Below, one piece after another: positions 1 to 11,583 of a DNA stretch of 64,000 nucleotides (within the stretch, counting starts at the first letter, position 1; each line of letters opens with the position of its first letter). The notes beneath the pieces were generated by a model that had not been told where the DNA came from, did not search any database, and saw only the letters and a program-made list of their open reading frames with translations. Source of the DNA: Liolophura sinensis (lineage: Eukaryota; Mollusca; Polyplacophora; Chitonida; Chitonidae); NCBI RefSeq assembly GCF_032854445.1, contig NC_088300.1, positions 52,860,984 through 52,924,983 of the forward strand, read 5' to 3'. A program made the position numbers and the translations under genes.

Positions 1-1196
1 TCTGTTGCTGCAGTTATCGAGGTGTGGGGATTTTTTTTAGTTTAGCGCATGTGCATGGCACTGTATTGATTTAGTTGTGTTATTGCATCGCCATTCATCT
101 TTGCATAGTGGCATATCAGACACTGTATGTCTGCAGTCATAAACGAATAGCGACATATTTGATTCCTGCTTATTGTTAACACTATCCTTACTGGAAAAGT
201 ATAATTTTGAACAAAATCATATTAAACCACATTAAACACTATACCTATGTACGTAATCCCAGAGAGTCATGGGTAAAATTAAGACCGGTGTGTAAAATAT
301 AAATGTCCCAAGATCTTTTGAACAGAATAAGGAGCTTTTGTGCTTAATTATCTTTAATTTACCAGTTCTCAATAATCTTTAGAGTACATATGCATACAGA
401 CTATAATAGCTATTGTGTAAAGTTTCAGTGTTAGTACCGTGTCATAAAGCGGGAGGATAATAAACTTTAGTATCCCAGCAGGGATTATTTTACAATTTTT
501 CATATAAGCACGTCGGTAATGTGTGATGTTTATACAGCCACTGCATTGTGTCGTGTCAACTCTTTACAAGAAAGTTGATTGTTAAACAACTTTCACTTTA
601 ATCGAGTAAAATTAATGCAAAATTTACCAATTTCAAATTTAAGCAACCAGTTTGAAAGAAGTCTCTGCAGAAATCTTCTATGACGTAGTAAAATTCCTCG
701 ATTTGCTCAAAGGGTACCGTCTATGCATTCATAAAAATTGAGCGTATGGAACAACAAACTACAGCCTTACGTGATCTATCAATGGTCAGCGAACATAATT
801 AATATCATAAACTTTTAAGTAGCCTAATTGTTCAGAATTGCATGGATAAATAAATTTTAGTATGTTATGTTATTGTGTATACAGAGTATATAGACAATTC
901 TTGTCATCAACGTGTAATGTTGAATAGAATCAGCCGGCTCTAAGTAATATATCAACAATAAATTGGGGAACACTCAGCATATGAACTATTGTCTTGTCTG
1001 TGATCTGTTAAGTACACGCTGACTCTCCGATACCGGAACAGGGCTCAGTGTTAAGGCGCGAGACTTGACGCGCAGGTTTAGGGCGGGGGCATTGCTCCAT
1101 TAACACATTAGTCTAATTGGATACATGTTTTACGCAAATGTGCAGATTGCACATAACAATAACAATAATGTCCAAGATTAAAAATAATATAATAGA

Positions 1197-1251
<55 letters not shown>

Positions 1252-1310
1252 TGTACGAATTCAAATTCCTCTCCCTCTCTGGTTTAAACGTGTCAAGCTC
1301 GTACATATAT
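1..1310. other. AT-rich intergenic DNA with a (TA)n run
   Basis: No exon-like open frame is visible here. The block is AT-rich and ends with an uninterrupted TA microsatellite at about 1200-1250, just ahead of a SINE insertion. The minus-strand open frame crossing the TA run and the SINE is repeat-derived. Confidence 0.6.
1200..1250. repeat. (TA)n microsatellite
   Basis: About 25 uninterrupted TA units. Likely length-polymorphic. Confidence 0.95.
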
Positions 1311-1312
1311 TG

Positions 1313-1449
1313 ATTTATTTTATTTGACGCCCTACTCAAGAGTAATTCATTAATACGACGACGGCCAGCATTATGGTGGGTGGAAACCGGCTGAGACAGG
1401 TGGAAACCCATGACCATCGGCAGGTTAATGGCAGACCTTCCCACTTACC
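1313..1449 (-). mobile_element. SINE-A copy with 12-bp target-site duplication
   Basis: Antisense copy of the main SINE of the window (body GACGGCGGCCAGCATTATGG-like, A-rich tail on the left). It is flanked by exact direct repeats GTACATATATTG at 1301-1312 and 1450-1461, the footprint of LINE-driven insertion. It is 5' truncated: the tRNA-like head is missing. Confidence 0.85.
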
Positions 1450-2465
1450 GTACATATATTGTATTCTGTTCTGTGCTTATTGCGTTTGAGTTTTAGGTAT
1501 ACATGTTTTAATTAAATGGTTTACATAATTCTGTGGAAAAGCGATTTATTACTCAGTGTTATGTGCTAATTGACAATTTAATAATTTGTTGCGTACTAAT
1601 GTTTGGGCTGTGTTTAAACGTTTTTGTCTATGGTGTATAACCCAGCAGTTCATGATGAGGCAATGACTTCAACATGTTTAAATTATCATATACATTCTCA
1701 CATATATAGTTGCAAGAATACACACGTTAGGTTCAGAAAAAGTGATTTTCTTTTGATTAGATTTATTTTGAAATGCTATACCGCTATGTCAGTAAGAAGA
1801 ATCTTCTCATACTGAGAATTGTCATCTTGCGCCTTTGTATGTGAGTATTGCGATCTGAACTTTTTTTGTTCTTTGTTAATGTTAAGAGAATCATAAACGT
1901 CTGCGAATATTAAAACAATTATTATTATTAATTATTATTATTTAATAATCACCTGTATACTCTGATAGATTAAAGTAACCCGTAAGTACTCTATTTCGAT
2001 ATGTGGGGCATATTATTTTTCGGCATTTACAGCACGAATTTGTTATTGGAAAATGGCGTGATTCATGATGTATTCAGAAATGGTTTAATAGTTTGTTACT
2101 GACCTGCAGTTTGTTACAAACTACATCTTCACCACATCGATGCACGCAATTAAGTGGATTTTATGCATCAATTATATATGTTAATATGCATCAGTGTTTG
2201 TACCCATCATTACCCTTCAAAGCGCGTTTGACTTTTAAATAGATATACTGAACACCGAGTCACTGTAGTCTGTCTGGAATGTCAGTTAATTCCTTGAACG
2301 AGAAATGAATATAAATACATTGTACTTTTTTTTTAGTTTCTGTACTATCAAATTTGTATTTGATATACATCATGTGTCATATACACATCATACATGTCAT
2401 TGTTTTCATATACCTCCATATACCTATACTCATACATTATTAAAACTTTTTTTTACTTTTACTTT

Positions 2466-2580
2466 TTACTTAGGGTACTCTGACTCCCCCACCCACAAAG
2501 CTGACCGACATCGTGTCAGTTCTGATATGCTGCGGTGCATTATCATAATAAATATGTTATCATGTATAAATAAATAAATA
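2466..2580 (+). mobile_element. Divergent SINE fragment (SINE-D)
   Basis: A segment with CCCACCCACAAAGCTGACCG followed by a (AAAT)n tail. It resembles the segment at 29435-29592 (CCACCCATAAAACTGACC) more than SINE-A. I infer a second, older SINE subfamily. Confidence 0.4.
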
Positions 2581-3334
2581 TTAACAGTCTACTTCGCTTA
2601 AGTACTTTTCAGTACTCTGTAATTCTAATTTTGGCATTTATGTTTTGGTTAAACCGGGTTCAAGTTTTTTTTCGACTTATTCAGTTGTTAAAACCTTTCT
2701 TCTCTGGACCGTGTCCAGGCATTGTTCTATACGTTAAATATTAGACCTGCACGTTATATGGATATGGCGTTATTGCCCAAAATAGTCTTTATTGGTAATA
2801 AGTAAGTACGAAAATAGTGATTGTCTGTGCTACGTAGACACGACGGAAAGTAAAATGTTAATTGCAATACAAAAACAACAGTTTTCAGTGAGTAGGTAAA
2901 GTTAAACGGAGTAAAACTGTTTGCGCTTAGAAGTGGGGGGCGGGGGTGTTTATAAAGCTGCATTACTGTATCGGATTGGATTGGAACAAAAAATCTCACT
3001 TAAGGAAAGCTGATTTTTGTTTTCGGGAATCATAAAACAGTCTTAGGCTTATATAAGAATTAGTCTTAACTTGTGGCATTTTACCTGAACATGTATTTGA
3101 TTGTATATAGTAGACATAATTCATAACTCCGAGAATCGATGGACGTTGCATGCATGCTGATTATATACATCGGGACTATCCTACTTGAGCCATCTTATAA
3201 GAGATGTTTCAATAAACCAAAATACAGTTTCAACACTCTGATGGCATCTAATATATTACAGTTAACATCAGTGCATTACTCTTTTATCCGAATCTGCCAT
3301 GGTTCAATGTGGTGTGGGGGGTGTGGGGGGTGTG

Positions 3335-3485
3335 GTAAGTTACTGCTATCTGAGCATTTGCTTGAACAAACAGAATAAAACCTGACAACATGAGGTAAAT
3401 TTCACAGATTAGTTGTGACCATTCGTCAACTATCACATTGACGTCGTGGTTTTACTGTCTTTTCGGTGGTCTTTTATATGTTTGT
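3335..3485 (+). repeat. Dispersed repeat family C copy
   Basis: One of at least seven related ~150-bp segments. Its core is GCATTTRCWTGAAC, then AGAATAAAACCCTAACT, a segment ending GACCATTTGTCAACTATCAC, and a final GGTTTTACTCTCT. Other copies: 6235-6395, 27435-27590, 46440-46590 and 54200-54285 on plus; 33760-33895, 36600-36785 and 38700-38790 on minus. No coding potential is seen. It may be a non-autonomous DNA element, but I could not define its ends. Confidence 0.6.
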
Positions 3486-3627
3486 CTTCTATGTTAAACT
3501 ATATCAGTTTGAATCACGGCATATTTATATTTGAGCCGAAACACTCGTAGTGTTTAAATAAAAAAAATTCAAAGGTGTTTCACTATTTTAGGACAGTAAA
3601 CTGTTTTGATTTCTTTATTTCTGTCTT

Positions 3628-3800
3628 TATTTATTTATTTATTTAGTTATTTATTTGAATGATGTTTTACGTCAAACTCAAGAATATTTCACTTATACGA
3701 TGGCGGCCAACATTATGATGAGAAAAACAGGGCTGGGCCCAGGGGAAACCCTTGACCATCCGCAGGTTGTTGCAGGCCTTCCGACTTTCGCCCAGAGCTG
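3628..3800 (-). mobile_element. SINE-A copy
   Basis: Antisense SINE-A with a long (ATTT)n tail on the left, then the body and the region around GACCATCCGCAGGTTG. It is diverged from the copy at 29096. The open frames covering it are repeat-derived. Confidence 0.75.
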
Positions 3801-4128
3801 AAGCCAAGGAAGAGAAGAGTGCTTCGGCTGTTGCGTCAGGCCTACCTGGAGAAGAGTTTCCACAGGGCTTTACCCATGCAGCTTCCTGTACTCCAAATCC
3901 GATGGTCGTCGCCCAAACGAAATATTCTCATAATGGGTGAAAACACAGTCACAAATAATCGTATAAAAACGAATTCTCTGATCGAATCGAGATATAATTC
4001 TGACTTTTGTGGGATGTTTAGTGGACTTCTAATCGTGTGTTAGAATTTATGTATAGTCTCAGATAATTCTCCTTGTATTCCATAAACATCATAAATTTAA
4101 ATCGGATAGTAAACATGTAAGCATTCGA

Positions 4129-4215
4129 CATATTGGATTTTTCTTGCGATTTTTGACCGGGAAGGTCCATTATGGTTGACAGCTGGTGTACAAAAATTTG
4201 TTTCGACACCTGGAT
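4129..4215 (+). repeat. Dispersed repeat family B, degenerate copy
   Basis: Carries the family B core GGTTGACAGCTGGTGTAC followed by TTGTTTCGAC. Better copies are at 15340-15455, 36410-36545, 39975-40110 and 46625-46755. Confidence 0.5.
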
Positions 4216-5433
4216 TGTGATACACGTTTTTGAAAACTAAAATGCCATACTTTAGCGATGGGTGCTCTCCGTATATAATTCAACCACGGAGTTACAAGGC
4301 ATATCCGCTTCTATGCTAACAAGGACTGTCAACCGAAGTTAAAATACCAATCTAACTATTGTAAATATTATAAGTGTTGTTGTTTTATTGGTTGTGGGTG
4401 ATTAGACGTCAGATATCATACAGTGGCTGCGTTACTGTAGCTCAAATATGTGGATTTCTTTTCTCTTGTGATAACTACGATCATTTCTTTGATTTGATAG
4501 TAGGACAAAACATATGATAAAATGGCAACATGGTGATAAGGGGCTAAATACACTGGCGGTCAAGAAATAAATGCAGCATGCATGTATAGGCCTAGTATAT
4601 AGAATTAATCTTGGACTCCATGATAACGAATAGACATCATGTCAGTCCATATTAAGCGATATACATTTTTGATTCCTATTAAAAGACAAGCTTCCAGATT
4701 CCTTGGGTGAGTACTTTTCGGATCAAATATATTTCATTTTGTCTTATATTTTTTTATGGCTTGGCAGATACTTAAGGTCATATCCCCCAGGAAAACACAG
4801 CGATACGTGTATCATTTCACAAGGTGAAAAGGTCTGTCTAGATTTACCACAACCGCGTAGCCTTTCAGGAATACTTATCTGCCGGGGTGAAACTGTGGTG
4901 AGCAAAATATCCGCCAAATCTGCCTTTGTTCTGGCGTGTCAAGGAGCTATTCTTATCCTAAATAATATATATCACATGCTCTATGCGAAACTTTTTGTTA
5001 TTACTATTATTCACAGACGCCTAGTGCGATAAATATACAAATAATGGCAGTTTACAAAATATAACACTGTAGATAGCATAATTGTTCCAGGTAATTTTTG
5101 CTCCTTTTTATTAAGAAAGAATAATGTTATCGCATAAAACAAGAGGTAAGCTAATTTAGAATCTGCATAAATTAATGTACAAGTAAGTTATTACTTAAAT
5201 ATAGTCATTTGTGACAGTATGATGCGATTTAGGGTCTGCTGGATTTCTTTGTACGATATAACTCTGTCGTGGATCAAGAGTTACATATTAAATCTATATT
5301 TTACGATAACTAGCGGAGAAAAATGTGTGATGACTTTGAGGTGTATTAGGCATCCTCGAGGCCTGGCCCATTTGCAGTGTTTAATGTGAAGACAATCCAG
5401 CATTTTGAATAATTCTAGACCAATGACGTCTGA

Positions 5434-5570
5434 GAGGAAACCGTACATACCATCCGTAGATTGCTGGCAGGCTTCGCACGTACGGCCAGAGAGGAAACCA
5501 GCATGAGCTGGACTTGAACTCAAAGCAACCACATTGGTGAGATTGGGTCATTGTGCCACGCTATGTTAAT
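5434..5570 (-). mobile_element. SINE-A 5' half (box B region)
   Basis: Antisense copy of the 5' half of SINE-A: on the minus strand it reads a tRNA-like box B (GAGTTCAAGTCC), then CAGCTCATGCTGG and CGTACGTG. It lies inside the segmental duplication and matches the same part of the 7725 copy. Confidence 0.65.
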
Positions 5571-6702
5571 GTATGATTGTTCCATTCAGGAAAATCAGTG
5601 AATAATATAGTTTATTTTTAGAAAGTGTTACTGAAAACTGCCATCGGCTATCACTATAAGAGTCTAGCATAAGACACACTGGATACTCAAAAAGCAAAGG
5701 AAAATCATCTAATGTCAGATTTATAGCTTTGGAAAACGCACAAAAATGTAGTTTACTTTCCTCAATGAAGATTTACTGAAGGACATGTAGGTTCAAGGTG
5801 AACTGCAAATGTTTTGATTGGAAAATTAAAGTTATCTCAGTAAATGCATGGTTAGGATTTTGCTACTCTTTACAGTATTTTGTACATGTGTATGCCATTT
5901 GTAGCTTATATATTGTCAGAATTAAATCGCACAGATGTGGAAAGTTGTTAATTTGCTAAATATGCCATGACTTCTTCTATTTGAATTTTGGAACGCCAAG
6001 ACATCAAAGTGGCCTTGGATCATTCACCCGACTGCCAACGGTGTAAAAAAAAATGCTACATTTTTTAAAATATGAATTACAGACAAAACCAATGACTTTC
6101 CCACTCCCTATACGCAAAGAGAGATAAGCAATGCGATTGTATGTTAAATGTGATGAGATGTTAAATATATTGCAATTAATATCATTGCATTTTTAAACCC
6201 AGTTCTGATTAAACCGTGGTGTTATCGGACATGTAATTTGCTACTATTTATACATTTACATGAACAGTTAGAATAAAACCCTAACTGATGTAAATTGACA
6301 AGAGGCTGTATTTCCCCGGTTACGTGTCACCATTTGCCAACTATATCACACTGTCGTCGATGATCTGGTTTTAATCTCTATGCTGTACGTCTTAATTATA
6401 ATGTAGATTTTCACCACAATTTTTTGCATTTGAATACTGTAAAAATTTAAATTAAAATGATGTAAGGAAATATTTTCACAAAAAATAACTTCCACAATCC
6501 TATACAAGGAGAAGGCTGTTGACTACATTTTTTGCAAAAATTGGAAAGTGTTGTAGTTATAACATATATTGGAAATAACGTAGTGCTAATTTCCCTAGAA
6601 AACTTGGAAGCACAATGTATGTGGATAGTTAACTTAACACGGTGACATTAAACGGTTAGATTTAAACAATTTACTGCAATGTGCACATGCATGTATCCAT
6701 TT

Positions 6703-6808
6703 GATCGGTTTCCTCCTCCATAATGCTGGCCGCCATCATATAAGTGAAATATTTTTGAGTACGGTGTAAAACATCAATCAGCTACATGAATAAATAAATA
6801 AATAAATT
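6703..6808 (+). mobile_element. SINE-A 3' half inserted in duplication copy 1
   Basis: Sense 3' half of SINE-A (CCATAATGCTGGCCGCC, then TAAGTGAAATATTTTTGAGT) with an (AAAT)n tail. The homologous place in the second duplication copy has no SINE, so this insertion probably postdates the duplication. Confidence 0.75.
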
Positions 6809-6964
6809 TAGCGCAACCTCGCAGTGAAGATTCACTAATGAACAGGTAACCAGATGGCACTTTTAATCCTGAGTTCCAGTCTATTATTAATGGTTAGATT
6901 ATTTTAAGTTCAATTTTGTCAATTATCTATATCTGTGGATAGCACTATTTATACAGAGTTGTTC

Positions 6965-7152
6965 TTATTTTACTCTCTTATACTACGTAAGTCCTTAATA
7001 TTCAATGTGTCCCCGTTTTATTGTTTTGTTTTAATCTCTTTTACTATGGAAGTTTTTTACATTCAGTGTGTCCCCGCTTTATTTTTTGTTTTTCTTTCTT
7101 ATACTATGTATGCAAGTCTATTATGTTCAGTGTGTCCCTGTTTTATTTTCCT
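6965..7152. repeat. ~60-bp minisatellite, three copies
   Basis: Three imperfect units, each with TACTATG- or TACTACG-like sequence, then ATTCAGTGTGTCCC and a T-rich stretch. The two overlapping plus-strand open frames here come from the repeat and are not genes. Confidence 0.75.
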
Positions 7153-7724
7153 CAACATATTTTCTTAAACTTTATCACGTGTCATTATATCTGGTATCGT
7201 TCACAACAAGGTTGCTTATAATGAGCTAGAGAATAGAGATATATGGTGGCATGCTGGACGCTGCGTTGAAGGCTGCAAGATCCCAATCCAAGCTTTATTA
7301 ATTATTATTACTATACACCACACTATTTTCATTGATAAGTAGAATGTGTGTTAAAGGTTAATGAGGTGGTAACCATGCGATTTCATTTCTAAATCGTATC
7401 AACGTCCAAAAGGGAAGCTTAAAATAATTAATAAAAAGTTCATAGTACAAAGAGATAGCCGATAAATATTGATTTAAACGTGGACTCGTCGATCAGTAAC
7501 TTTTAAAATATCGGTGATTAAGGAAAGAAAGAAAAAAAGAGCTACAAGATTTCGATACGGCTACATCTAGCAAAATCAAATTTAGGTGTAAGATCTAAAC
7601 TTCAAGTCCGACAATGGTATATCACTCGTAAATCATGAAGGGGCCTTTCCTGTCGATAATATAATCGCCTCATTTTTAAAACAACCTATAACACCAGTTC
7701 CCAAATGATATGTAAGAAATATTT

Positions 7725-7912
7725 ATTTATTTATTTATTTATTTGATGTTTTACGCTGCACTTAAGAATATTCCACTTATATGACGGCGGCCAGCATTAT
7801 GGCGGGAGAAAACCGTGCAGACCATCCGTAGATTGCTACCAGACTTCCCACGTACGGCCAGAGAGGAAACCAGCATGAGCTGGACTTGAACTCAGAGTCA
7901 TTGTGCCACGCT
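7725..7912 (-). mobile_element. SINE-A copy, nearly full length
   Basis: Antisense SINE-A from an (ATTT)n tail through the body to the box B region and a partial box A remnant (GTCATTGTGCCACGCTG). It sits at the left edge of duplication copy 2. Confidence 0.8.
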
Positions 7913-8800
7913 GTGTTAATGTATGATTGTTCTATTCAGGAATCAGTGGATAATATAGTTTATTTGTAGAAAGTATAATTGAAAAGTGCCATCGCCTATC
8001 ACTATAAGGAACCAGCATAAGACACACTAGATACTCAGAAAACGAAGGAAAATCATCCAATGCCAGATTTATAGCTCAGGAAAATGCACAAAAAGTGTGA
8101 AAATGAAAATTAACAAGAGGAAACTTAGTTTAAAGGTCAACCGCAAATGTTTTTGATTTGAAAATGACCTTGGATCATTTATCTAACTGCCAACGACTTA
8201 AAAAAAACTGTTACATTTTTTAAAGCATGAATTATAGACAGAACCAATGACATCACTTCGTCAAAGAGAGATAGGCAATGTATATTTTGACTACAATGTT
8301 AAATTTGAATTTATCAAATCATTCAAATCAAAAATACAAAGAAAAAAAATTCAAAGAAAATATTTTCACACAGATAACTTCCACAATCCTATAAAATAAA
8401 AGAAGGCTGTTGACAACAATTTTTGGAAGCGTTACAATTAACATTTAACATATAGTGGGTATAGCATATTCCTAGCTTCTCTAGAAACTTTAATCTACAA
8501 CGATGTGGCTTCTAAACACTATTAAACCCCACATGGTGATATTAAGCAGATTTAAACCGTCTACTACTATGTGCACATGCATGTATCTACTTGTGTTGGA
8601 TTTATTGACTCTTTCCGTTCTGATCACACACTGCAATTTAGTGCAACCGTCTAGAGAACATGCACAAGAGCAGATAACCAATATGCTCTATAGATGAGAA
8701 CTTTTAATCTTGGCTTCAACTCCAGTCGATTATTAATGTCTTATTATATGTCTTATTAATGATTCTTAAAGATTATTTCAAGTTCAATATTTTTAACAAG
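7830..8800. repeat. Segmental duplication, copy 2
   Basis: Colinear with 5434-6920 (see that entry) but shorter, lacking the family C and SINE-A inserts of copy 1. The two open frames at about 8490-8697 overlap on opposite strands inside it and are not conserved in copy 1, so I do not call them genes. Confidence 0.8.
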
Positions 8801-9699
8801 TGTGTCAAGGAGATTCCATGACACGCTTTTTGTCTAAGCTTCGTGAATGTTAAGAAAAGTATAATTCTCTTGATAGTAAATAATCCCCAAAACTCTGTTT
8901 ACTGTCATTGTGTTTGATACCTCTTGGCAAGGGCTAGGGTGGTCTATACATCGTGCTGAACCATATTGCCACTTTTGATATATGAACAATTCCACTGAAA
9001 GCTTAGATATATATATTACCAACTTATAAACTATCATATCGCACACTAGATACTGATAAAATTTGCTTTAAAACCCTGTTCTCTTTACATAGTCACTCTG
9101 TGTTGATTCCTTATACTTTATAAACTTGTTTTGGTGGCTTGAGATGAATGTTTTTTTTTGGAAATCGGCCTTGACCTGGAAAATCAGTATAATTGACTAT
9201 AGGTATATACGAAAATCGCAGTGCTAAGGGAGCACAGATTCACTAGTTCATAATTCAAAGTGCAATGGACTCTCATATCTCTATAAGTACAAGCGTACCA
9301 AGTGGAGCTGTCTACAAGCTGTTGTAACGACATTAATTGGTTAACATGTTCACTGTTTTAATTAATGCAAACTTTTTATTGACTGTTTTGTTTACTGCTC
9401 ATTGCGAATGCTAAGATGGACCATTGTCCTCAGCATGTCATGCTCACCATGTCATAATGCTATTTTTGTTGCCTGCAATTGTTGCATTTTATATACAAGT
9501 TTTTGCAACAATTCATTGACGATAGTTACGTAAGTTTTCTCTCAGTAGATTTGCGAAAAAGTTAAACACGCAGAAAGGTAAGATTGTTGAGTCAGCGACA
9601 AGTTTCAGTGTTTAATTGCCTTGTATCAGACGTCCATTTGTGTAACAGCATTTGTTCAGTTGTTCTGCATTAAAGGATATTAAATACATCGTGTATGTG

Positions 9700-9775
9700 T
9701 GTATCACATGAAGTGTTATGTATCACATGAAGTGTTGTGTACCACATGAAATGTTGTATATCACCTGAAGTGTTG
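9700..9775. repeat. ~20-bp tandem repeat, four units
   Basis: Units of the form TATCACATGAAGTGTTGTG, with drift to ACCACATGAAATGTTG and ATCACCTGAAGTGTTG. Confidence 0.8.
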
Positions 9776-10396
9776 ATTTGTATTATCAGTATTTGTAACT
9801 ACATAATAAACTTTTGGTGTTCTTTTGTCAATGTAAGTGTTGTTGACATGTGTCGATGGAATGTGTTAGCAGAGAGCTACGGTAAATCATATTGGGTTTC
9901 TACAAAAAAGGTCAATGCCTACACATGTAATGCGGACACTTAACTTCTTATAATTGGTTGTTACACCGATGAATACATCAAAATAGCTAATTAATAGGCA
10001 GGAACGCTTTATTTCATAAATGAATCAGGAGTATATTTTTAAACCGTATCATACGACAAACCACCAAGACTAAATTTTCCCTACAAATACATGAAGATAT
10101 TACTTTATGTTGGAAATTTATTTTGATAAAAAGTGTCTTATATGTATGCTGAAAAAAAAAACAGAAAAGAAATGAAAACACATGGTTGATTAGGACTGAA
10201 GTCATAGAAAAGAGAGATTTTGTATGTTTTATCTCATATCTACTTCTGCAGTTTCGGTGAGTTAAGTTGCTCATGTTTATTTAGCTAATCTTGAGCCTAT
10301 AATGAGGCGTTTTTGTTTGTGTTTAGCATGGGATAAAGTACATGGAAGAACAATTCTTTGTTGTGGCGATTCTTTTGGGACATTTATGAACATTTT

Positions 10397-10615
10397 ATTT
10401 ATTTGATTGGTGTTTTACGCCGTACTCAAGAATATTTCACTTATACGACGGCGGCTAGTATTATGGTGGGAGGAAACCGGACAGAGACAGGAAGAAACCC
10501 ACGACCATCGGCAGGTTGCTCACAGACATTTCCACGTATGGCCGGAGAGGAAGCCAGCATGGACTGGACTTGAACTCACAGCGACCGCATTGGTAAGAGG
10601 CTACTGGATCATTAC
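10397..10615 (-). mobile_element. SINE-A copy, near full length, 12-bp target duplication
   Basis: Antisense SINE-A from tail to body to box B (minus strand GAGTTCAAGTCC) and on to the ATGATCCAGTAG stretch. It is flanked by exact TATGAACATTTT repeats at 10385-10396 and 10616-10627. The short open frames inside it are repeat-derived. Confidence 0.9.
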
Positions 10616-11181
10616 TATGAACATTTTGTAAATGAACTATGCTTCTTTTGGGGTTTTTGTAGTGAGCTTGTAATCTTGTATTGTAATTGTATTTAAAGCA
10701 TGTTTATATCGCTTCAGAGGTTTTAATTATTCACACATGTCGTAATGTTGAGGTCGATAAGTGGATTATCGAGAAGTCTTATTTACATTCTTCTTTATAA
10801 TGTTATGTAATTTGTGACATATTTCATTGGCATTTATAAACTGATAAATTTTTATTTCTTACATAGGATCAAGATCGAAACTTTGTAATAAACGTAGAAG
10901 TTGCAGTGATTTATTGGCTTGTGTAAGTCGAATTAAGTATGATATATTTTTATACAGGTTTTATACTTAGCCTATACAACCGTAATTGCATTCATTCTAC
11001 GACCATTTATGTAACACCACACATTAAGTTCCATTTTTATATGTTAGATGTGCATTTCTGTTGTATAACATTCAACTAGAATTAGAATTAATGAAATATT
11101 ATATAATACTTCGATTTGTGTACAGCAATTAAATACGTCTAATGGAACTAATACACCATAATTTTATAATGAATTCCTAAA

Positions 11182-11583
11182 ATGCACTTACAGCTCAAAT
11201 CAACCCTTATCGACCCTACTGACGAGAGTCATCTGAAATCATTTTTGTATACTGTTGTGCCATTCCATGTTAAATCAGGTGCCTCCATAACAACTGAAAG
11301 CGGCGCACGGATAAAACTGGACGCTCAGCACCACATGTCCATTTGGGATTTTTGCACTCTCCACATAATAATGCATCACAAAGATGAAACGGACAGAATT
11401 TCGTCGTTAAATGAAACGATGTTATCTAAAACAGGTAACCGTTATATTAACGTCAAAACCAACAAGGTTTTCTTTAGTTCGGTTCGTAAAGGGTACAATT
11501 CATGGGATGTTTTGTTGTTCACTGAAGGACTAGAATTTCTTATTAGTAATATTTATGCCAAATTCGGTGATACCATTTACTAA
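11182..11583 (+). CDS. Unrecognised 133-residue open frame
   Basis: This is the longest open frame in the first 28 kb. It looks more gene-like than its neighbours: balanced codon use, GC content above the flanks, mixed charged and hydrophobic residues, and no low complexity. I do not recognise the family. Visible features are a D/E/H-rich start, a central MSIWDFCTLHIIMHH stretch and a C-terminal half with SSVRKGYNSWDVLLF. No signal peptide or membrane segment is evident. The ATG at 11182 has an unexceptional context. An in-frame splice-acceptor-like TTACAG at about 11188-11193 means it could instead be the last exon of a longer gene. AATAAATAAA lies about 105 nt after the stop and could serve as a polyadenylation signal. 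It could also be a transposon or retrocopy fragment. Confidence 0.4.
   Translation: MHLQLKSTLIDPTDESHLKSFLYTVVPFHVKSGASITTESGARIKLDAQHHMSIWDFCTLHIIMHHKDETDRISSLNETMLSKTGNRYINVKTNKVFFSSVRKGYNSWDVLLFTEGLEFLISNIYAKFGDTIY

Larger units (their letters stand above)
5300..6920. repeat. Segmental duplication, copy 1
   Basis: From about 5434 this block runs colinear with 7830-8800. Shared landmarks include GTTAATGTATGATTGTTC, CTATCACTATAAG followed by AGCATAAGACACAC, AACTTCCACAATCCTATA, GAAGGCTGTTGAC and ATGTGCACATGCATGTATC. Copy 1 is longer because it also contains a family C repeat (about 6235-6395) and a plus-strand SINE-A (6703-6808) that copy 2 lacks. No gene is seen. Confidence 0.8.
8801..11181. 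other. Intergenic DNA with a small minisatellite and one SINE
   Basis: No supported gene. It contains four imperfect ~20-bp units of TATCACATGAAGTGTTGTG type at 9700-9775 and a SINE-A with perfect target duplications at 10397-10615. The rest is unremarkable AT-rich sequence. Confidence 0.55.

Noticed and set aside
1178-1444. 88-codon minus-strand open frame
   Set aside because: It is made of a SINE-A copy and a TA microsatellite (an Ile-Tyr run); not a gene.
4703-5032. 109-codon plus-strand open frame
   Set aside because: Long for this AT-rich region, but it shows no recognisable domain, no supporting splice or polyadenylation signals and an unconvincing composition. I could not separate it from chance.
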